Part shown: positions 49,837 through 54,009 of the stretch, in pieces
How positions within the stretch are numbered: the first letter of the stretch is position 1
How the letters are laid out: every line of letters begins with the position of its first letter
The notes under the pieces: generated by a model
The model's database searches: none
What the model was told of the DNA's origin: nothing
Seen by the model: the letters and a program-made list of their open reading frames with translations, nothing else
Program-made: the position numbers and the translations under genes
From: an uncultured Eubacteriales bacterium
GTDB taxonomy: Bacteria; Bacillota; Clostridia; Oscillospirales; Oscillospiraceae
Direction: 5' to 3'
Length of the DNA stretch: 54,009 bases
Assembly: GCA_900540545.1 (NCBI GenBank)
Contig: UQGJ01000012.1
Coordinates: 1 to 54,009, forward strand

Positions 49837-51075
49837 CTACTTCACGGTGATGGTGGGCCCTGCCACGTGGCCGCCCTCCATCAGCTGCTTGATCTCCCCA
49901 TCAGAATACCCCATTTCCGACAAGATTTCCTCCGTGTCCCCGCCGGTGAGCTTGGCGGGCCGGAACGCGGGCCACGGGGCGGAGGCGATGGCGGCCGGAG
50001 CGTGGGCGAAGGGAGCCTTTTTGCCGTTTTCGTATTCGTGGTAGAAGATGTACTCGTTCTCCAGGGCCTGGGGGTCGGCCACCAGCTCGGTGAAGTGCTG
50101 GGCCTTCTCAAAGGCGATGTCGGCGTCGGTCATGATTTTGGCCCACTGGTTGTAGGTCTTGGTGGCGAAAATTTCGTCCATGATCCGAACCTGCTCTTCC
50201 ATGGTCCCCTGCTCCTCCACCGCCTTGCGGGTGATGAACCGGGGGTCGGTGGCCAGGTCGGGCCGCCCCAGGACCTTGGTGCACACGTCGGCCCACTGCT
50301 TGTCGTAGGCCGTGGCGGCCAGGTAGAACCACTCCCCGTCCTTGCACTTGTAGGTGTTGGAAGTGGAGTTGTTGGGCTCGAAGCGGGTCCGGGGCCAGGG
50401 CTTGCCGCTGTATGCCGACAGGAACCCGGAGCTGAGGGCGAAGCACCCGGCCTGGAACAGGCTGGCCTCCACCAGGTCCCCCTTCCCGGTGACGGCGCGG
50501 TGGACCAGGGCGGCGTTGACCCCGGCCACCAGGGCGGTGGCGGCGAAGTGGTCGCCCAGCCCGGCCACGGTGTTTACCAGGTCCCCGCCCCGGGGGGCGG
50601 CGTCGGCCATCAGGCCGCTGCGGGCGTAAAAGGCGGTGTAGTCAAAGCCGGGCTTGTCGCAGGCGGGGCCCTTTTTGCCGTAGCCCAGGATGGAGCCGAA
50701 CACCAGCCGGGGATAGCGCTCCTTCAAATCGTCGTAGCCGATGCCCAGTTTTTTCAGGGCGGCGGGGCGGTAGTTGGTGATGAGCACGTCGGCCCCGGCC
50801 AGGAGTTTGTGAAAGACCGCCATGCCCTCGGCGCTTTTCAGGTTCAGGGCCAGCCAGCGCTTGTTGCCGTTTTCGTTGTCAAAGCTGGGATTGCCCTCCA
50901 CGCCCCGGGCGTAGATGGGGATATTCATGTAGGGGCCGTTGTTGCGGTAGGTGTCGCCCACCGGCGGCTCGATTTTGATGACCTCGGCCCCCCACTCGGC
51001 CATGATGCGCCCCGCAGTGGAGGCGGCCAGAAAATTGGACAGGTCCAGGACCTTGATACCCTCCAAGGGACCCAT
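49837..51075 (-). CDS. Type III CoA-transferase (CaiB/BaiF, FldA/HadA-like)
   Basis: A 412-residue enzyme that moves CoA from an acyl-CoA to a carboxylic acid. It begins GPLEGIKVLDLSNFLAAS, with AEWGAEVIKIEPPVGD, NKRWLALNLKS, and NYRPAALKKLG. The catalytic Asp145 is in GFDYTAFYARSG. These are the family marks. As FldA and HadA do, it would charge the 2-hydroxy acid using the enoyl- or acyl-CoA end product as donor, so the cycle needs no ATP. It lies 18 bases after the dehydrogenase gene and 24 before the LarA-like gene. Confidence 0.93.
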   Translation of the reverse strand: MGPLEGIKVLDLSNFLAASTAGRIMAEWGAEVIKIEPPVGDTYRNNGPYMNIPIYARGVEGNPSFDNENGNKRWLALNLKSAEGMAVFHKLLAGADVLITNYRPAALKKLGIGYDDLKERYPRLVFGSILGYGKKGPACDKPGFDYTAFYARSGLMADAAPRGGDLVNTVAGLGDHFAATALVAGVNAALVHRAVTGKGDLVEASLFQAGCFALSSGFLSAYSGKPWPRTRFEPNNSTSNTYKCKDGEWFYLAATAYDKQWADVCTKVLGRPDLATDPRFITRKAVEEQGTMEEQVRIMDEIFATKTYNQWAKIMTDADIAFEKAQHFTELVADPQALENEYIFYHEYENGKKAPFAHAPAAIASAPWPAFRPAKLTGGDTEEILSEMGYSDGEIKQLMEGGHVAGPTITVK

Positions 51076-51093
51076 GTGTATTCCCTCCGTTTC

Positions 51094-52239
51094 TTATTTG
51101 AACAGCTGCCCCTGGATGACCACACGCTGGATCTGGTTGGTGCCCTCGAAGATTTGATAGAGCTTGGCGTCGCGCATCATCTTCTCCACGGGGTACTCTT
51201 TGGAGTATCCGTAGCCGCCCAGGACCTGGACCGCGTCGGTGGTCACCTTCATAGCCGTGTCGCCGCAGAAGGTCTTGACCGCCGCGCCCACGCGCCCGTC
51301 GTAGATGCCCTGGTCGATGAGGGTGGAGGCGTACATGCACATCTGCCGGGCGGCCTGGGTCTGGATGTCCATGTCGGCGATCATGAATTGGATGGCCTGC
51401 TTGGCCGCCAGGGGCTTGCCGAACAGGATGCGCTGCTTGGCGTAGTCCACGCAGATGTCGATGCAGGCCTGGGAGATGCCCACGGCGGTGGCGGAGCCCA
51501 GGGGGCGGGAGCGCTCCAGGGTCTTCATGGCGATGCGGAAGCCCTCGCCCTCCTCCCCGATGCGGTTTTCCGCCGGAATGACCACGTCCTCGAAGACCAC
51601 GTCGCAGGTGCTGGAGGTCCGCAGGCCCATCTTGTTCTCATGCTTGCCGGTGGAGACCCCGGCCCGGTCCCGCTCCACCAGGAAGCAGGACATGCCGCCC
51701 TTGGTGCCCTTCTCCTTATCGGTGTAGGCGAACACGGTGAAGATGTTGCCCAGCTCGCCGTTGGTGATAAAGCACTTGCGGCCGTTCAGGACGTACTCGT
51801 CACCCTTGCGGACCGCGGTGGAGCGGATGGATGCGGCGTCGGAGCCGGCGGAGGGCTCGGTGAGGCAGAAGGGAGAGAAGCCGCCGGGGACCACGATGTC
51901 GGCCAGCTTGTGCTTCTGCTCCTCGGTGCCGAACACCATGCAGGGGGTGGAGCCCAGGCAGTTGTTCGCCATGGTGACGCTGAAGCCCGCGTCCACCTTG
52001 CCGAACTCCTCCCGGATCACGGTCATCATCCGGGCGGTGAGGCCCATGCCGCCGTACGCCTCGGGGATGTTCATGCAGTGCAGGCCCATTTCCTGGGCCT
52101 TCCGCACGGCCTCCATGGGGACCTCACTCTTCTCGTCGCATTCGGCCACCACGGGCTTGACCTCTTTGTTCATAAAGTCCCGCACCATCAGCTGCAGGTC
52201 CCGCTCCTCGTCGGTAAGCAGGTAGTAGTTGTTGACCAT
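51094..52239 (-). CDS. Acyl-CoA dehydrogenase, enoyl-CoA-reducing type likely
   Basis: A 381-residue FAD enzyme. Signatures: LTEPSAGSDAASIRSTA, FITNGELGNIFTVFAYT, IGEEGEGFRIAMKTLERSR, QVLGGYGYSKEYPVEKMMRD; the catalytic base is Glu365 in YQIFEGTNQIQR. In reductive amino-acid pathways (AcdB of 2-hydroxyisocaproate, AcdA of the Fld cluster) this family reduces the enoyl-CoA formed by the dehydratase. It is the first gene after the sigma-54 promoter. ETF subunits, usually needed as partner, are not encoded nearby. The ribosome site GAGGAGG lies ten bases before ATG. Confidence 0.93.
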   Translation of the reverse strand: MVNNYYLLTDEERDLQLMVRDFMNKEVKPVVAECDEKSEVPMEAVRKAQEMGLHCMNIPEAYGGMGLTARMMTVIREEFGKVDAGFSVTMANNCLGSTPCMVFGTEEQKHKLADIVVPGGFSPFCLTEPSAGSDAASIRSTAVRKGDEYVLNGRKCFITNGELGNIFTVFAYTDKEKGTKGGMSCFLVERDRAGVSTGKHENKMGLRTSSTCDVVFEDVVIPAENRIGEEGEGFRIAMKTLERSRPLGSATAVGISQACIDICVDYAKQRILFGKPLAAKQAIQFMIADMDIQTQAARQMCMYASTLIDQGIYDGRVGAAVKTFCGDTAMKVTTDAVQVLGGYGYSKEYPVEKMMRDAKLYQIFEGTNQIQRVVIQGQLFK

Positions 52240-52291
52240 CTTTTTGCTCCTCCTCGTAAAAATAAACTATTTTTTGTCTGCCCCTTTTACA

Positions 52292-52307
52292 TGCAAGCAG
52301 CGTGCCA
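52292..52307 (-). promoter_or_regulatory. Sigma-54 promoter of the catabolic operon
   Basis: The minus strand reads TTGGCACG-CTGC-TTGCAT: the -24 element TGGCACG (52301-52307), four bases, and the -12 element TTGCA (52292-52296), an exact match to the sigma-54 consensus TGGCACG-N4-TTGCA. Transcription would start near 52280, about 40 bases before the acyl-CoA dehydrogenase start. No other promoter is seen until the end of the nine-gene operon. Confidence 0.92.
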
Positions 52308-52358
52308 ACCCTTTGGCCCGGGGTTTGCGGCCTTCCGCCTCTGTTTGGCGCCCAAACT

Positions 52359-52415
52359 TGTGCAATTTGCACATCCAGCTTGTGCAATTTTTGGGTCAGT
52401 CGTGCAATCTGCGCA
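52359..52415. promoter_or_regulatory. Three activator-binding sites for the sigma-54 enhancer protein
   Basis: Site 1, TGTGCA-ATT-TGCACA (52359-52373), is a perfect palindrome. Site 2 (52381-52392) keeps the left half TGTGCAATTT. Site 3, CGTGCA-ATC-TGCGCA (52401-52415), is a near match. The starts are 22 and 20 bases apart, that is two helical turns, so the sites face the same side of the DNA. They lie about 80-135 bases upstream of the sigma-54 start and just upstream of the activator gene's own promoter. Confidence 0.82.
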
Positions 52416-52444
52416 GGATTTGATGGCGGAGCGCGTAAAATGTC

Positions 52445-52475
52445 GATTTACATTTTGGAATGGTTCATGTATAAT
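52445..52475 (+). promoter_or_regulatory. Sigma-70 promoter of the activator gene
   Basis: TTTACA-N17-TATAAT, with the -10 box TATAAT at about 52469-52474, lies some 50 bases before the activator start. The third enhancer site ends about 30 bases upstream of the -35 box, so autoregulation is possible. Confidence 0.78.
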
Positions 52476-52522
52476 GCACCGTGTAGTAATCTGGCGCAAG
52501 ACAGTGAGAAAGGAGCCACGGA

Positions 52523-53890
52523 ATGGGCATCCCCACGGATTATTCTCAATACCAGCAATATGACAACCACCCCGACATCGGCGTCTGCGTGTTTGATGCC
52601 CAAGGCCGCTATCTCTATATCAACGACACCTTTCTGACCATCCGCCACGTGCCCCGGGAGGAGTACCTGGGGCTGTCCGCCTACGACCTCTATGAAAACA
52701 ACCTGACGGACAAGTGCGTCATCGACTCGGTGTTCAAGACCAAGGCCGCCACCACCGACGTGCAGACCGTCATGTCCAGAGACGGCAAGGTCCTGCGCAA
52801 GCACCTGGTCACTCTGCGCCCCTTCTTGGACGAGCACGGGGAGATCACCCACGTGGTTGGCTATTATAAGGACCTGGACTCCTTTAACGCCGAATATGAC
52901 GGAAAATCCGCCCCCTCCCACATCCCGGAGGGGGACGGCCACTTCCGGGACTGGCTGGAGGGCAAGACCGAGCATCCCCCCTTCGTGGCCCGCAGCGAAA
53001 ACATGCGGGAGCTGTGCCGGGCGGCCCGGCGAGTGGCCGACACCGGCTCCACCGTCCTGCTCACCGGCGAGACCGGCACCGGCAAGGAGGTCTTCGCCTC
53101 CTATCTCCACAACATCAGCAACCGCCGGGACCACGACTTCATCGTGGTGGACTGCGCGTCCCTGCCCGAATCCCTCATGGAGAGCGAGCTGTTCGGCTAC
53201 GAGAAGGGCACCTTCACCGGCGGCCTCACCACCGGAAAGAAGGGCCTGATCGAGAGCGCCAACGGCGGCACCCTCTTTCTGGACGAGGTCAACTCCCTCC
53301 CCCTGAGTCTCCAGGGCAAGCTGCTGCGGGTCATCGAGACCAAGTCCATCAAAAAGCTGGGCTCGGTGAAGCCCCAAAGCGTGGATTTCCGTCTCATCGC
53401 CGCCACCAACGTGGACCTCATCCAGTGCATTGCGGAGAAGACCTTCCGCTCCGACCTCTACTACCGGCTCAACATCCTGCCCTTCCACCTGCCGCCCCTT
53501 CGGGAGCGGCGGGACGACATCATCCCCCTGGTCAACCGCTTCCTGGAGGAGTTTTATCAGAAGTACGGCATCCGGCGGGAGTTCTCCCCCACCCTCTGCC
53601 AGGAGATGCTGAACTACGGCTGGCCAGGCAATGTCCGCGAGCTGCGCAACTTCATCGAGCGCAGCGTGGTCATGGGCACCGACAGCCTGGACTTCCCTGC
53701 CGCGCCGGCCAAGCCGGCCCCCGCCCCCGCCGTCTCTCCCCTGGCCGGGGTCAGCGAGGGGGAGGAGGAGAAGGAGGCCATCCTGGCCGCCCTGGCCGCC
53801 AACGGCAACCACCGGGAGCACACCGCCCAGGCCCTGGGCATCTCCCGCAGGACCTTGCAGTATAAGCTGAAAAAGTACCATATCGTGTGA
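52523..53890 (+). CDS. Sigma-54-dependent activator (PAS - AAA+ - Fis HTH)
   Basis: A 455-residue enhancer-binding protein. The PAS sensor covers about residues 15-120 (GVCVFDAQGRYLYINDTFLTIRHVP). The AAA+ domain spans about 150-385, with Walker A GETGTGKE (182-189), Walker B LFLDEV (251-256) and the sensor region around RSDLYYRLNILPFHLPPLRERRDDI. The sigma-54-contacting loop reads GTFTGG (229-234) rather than the standard GAFTGA. A Fis-type HTH closes the protein (about 415-452, REHTAQALGISRRTLQYKLKKY). The ATG follows AAAGGAG. It is divergent from the catabolic operon, whose promoter and enhancer sites lie in the shared intergenic region. The inducer is probably the imported acid or its CoA ester. 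Confidence 0.95.
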   Translation: MGIPTDYSQYQQYDNHPDIGVCVFDAQGRYLYINDTFLTIRHVPREEYLGLSAYDLYENNLTDKCVIDSVFKTKAATTDVQTVMSRDGKVLRKHLVTLRPFLDEHGEITHVVGYYKDLDSFNAEYDGKSAPSHIPEGDGHFRDWLEGKTEHPPFVARSENMRELCRAARRVADTGSTVLLTGETGTGKEVFASYLHNISNRRDHDFIVVDCASLPESLMESELFGYEKGTFTGGLTTGKKGLIESANGGTLFLDEVNSLPLSLQGKLLRVIETKSIKKLGSVKPQSVDFRLIAATNVDLIQCIAEKTFRSDLYYRLNILPFHLPPLRERRDDIIPLVNRFLEEFYQKYGIRREFSPTLCQEMLNYGWPGNVRELRNFIERSVVMGTDSLDFPAAPAKPAPAPAVSPLAGVSEGEEEKEAILAALAANGNHREHTAQALGISRRTLQYKLKKYHIV

Positions 53891-53891
53891 G

Positions 53892-53926
53892 AAAGGCCCC
53901 GCCTCGGCTTGAGGCGGGGCCTTTTT
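53892..53926 (+). terminator. Terminator of the activator gene
   Basis: AAAGGCCCCGCCTC / GAGGCGGGGCCTTT with a GGCTT loop, followed by TTG. Confidence 0.85.
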
Positions 53927-53931
53927 GCGTC

Positions 53932-54009
53932 AGGGCGGGGCCCTGCCGGGGGCTTGCCCTCCGGGCGGGGTTCCCTTTCTGGTTTCAGAAAGGGAACCGA
54001 AAGAAAACC
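53932..54009 (+). repeat. R1 dispersed repeat, edge-truncated copy D
   Basis: After the terminator the sequence CCCTTTCTGG-TTTC-AGAAAGGG, then AACCGAAAGAAAACC up to the last base, is the left end of R1 in forward orientation, as at 15550 and 35247. The remainder lies beyond the window. Confidence 0.7.

Noticed and set aside
48643..52563. A 1306-codon open frame on the plus strand, antisense to four operon genes
   Set aside because: It is the mirror frame of well-supported proteins in GC-rich DNA, has Gly/His/Val/Leu-rich low-complexity translation, and has no ribosome site or domain.
52448..53881. Long minus-strand frame opposite the sigma-54 activator
   Set aside because: The plus-strand frame has all AAA+ motifs and a promoter, while the antisense translation has none.

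Overview
The window is high-GC (roughly 60-65 %) DNA from a Clostridia-type Firmicute, most likely a gut Oscillospiraceae member (Flavonifractor / Lawsonibacter / Intestinimonas-like). This rests on the single-chain long PurL, the rplU-prp-rpmA cluster with an N-terminally extended L27, paired DegV proteins, DUF1836 and DUF3783 proteins, a SigV/RsiV-like pair, SLH surface proteins and many GC-rich palindromic intergenic repeats. The assignment is inferred from gene families only; there is no rRNA in the window.

Layout. 1-10.8 kb (minus strand): purL, an oligopeptide-type binding lipoprotein, pgeF, secA and a peroxiredoxin-like protein, separated by mobile repeats. 10.9-15.5 kb (plus): an XRE-like regulator coupled to a Ser/Thr kinase with a leucine-rich-repeat ectodomain, then a copper-amine-oxidase-N surface protein and a DUF3298-like lipoprotein. 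16-18.7 kb: rlmD followed by a low-GC two-gene island (unknown protein plus EVE/PUA-like protein). 18.8-31.6 kb: cell-surface and small-molecule genes (RCC1-SLH protein, ThrE-type exporter in two halves, YjjG-like phosphatase, SGNH hydrolase, DUF4358 lipoprotein, ECF sigma/anti-sigma, giant beta-helix SLH protein, serine recombinase). 31.6-39.1 kb (minus): obgE, rpmA-prp-rplU, a metallophosphoesterase, prmA-degV-degV and a DUF1836 regulator. 39.2-41.7 kb: a small divergent gene pair with a ribbon-helix-helix protein, and a TetR regulator with its probable two-gene membrane target.

41.8-53.9 kb is the most distinctive region. Nine minus-strand genes are packed end to end: acyl-CoA dehydrogenase, type III CoA-transferase, LarA-like (nickel-pincer family) protein, two 2-hydroxyacyl-CoA dehydratase subunits, a complete TRAP transporter (P, Q, M) and an enolase-superfamily enzyme. 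A textbook sigma-54 promoter precedes them. Three helically phased activator sites lie 80-135 bp upstream, and a PAS-AAA-Fis sigma-54 activator is encoded divergently behind its own sigma-70 promoter. Together this looks like a self-contained, inducible module that imports a hydroxy or sugar acid, adjusts its stereochemistry, activates it as a CoA ester, dehydrates it and reduces the enoyl-CoA. The substrate is unknown, and neither the dehydratase activator nor ETF genes are in the window.

The intergenic DNA is rich in repeats. A roughly 600-700 bp family with hairpin-containing inverted ends is present in two full copies, one half copy, a fragment and two copies cut by the window edges. There is also a 130-bp inverted-repeat element, GTAGGGGC/GCCCG REP-like palindromes, and a 42-bp direct duplication of the 3' end of secA.
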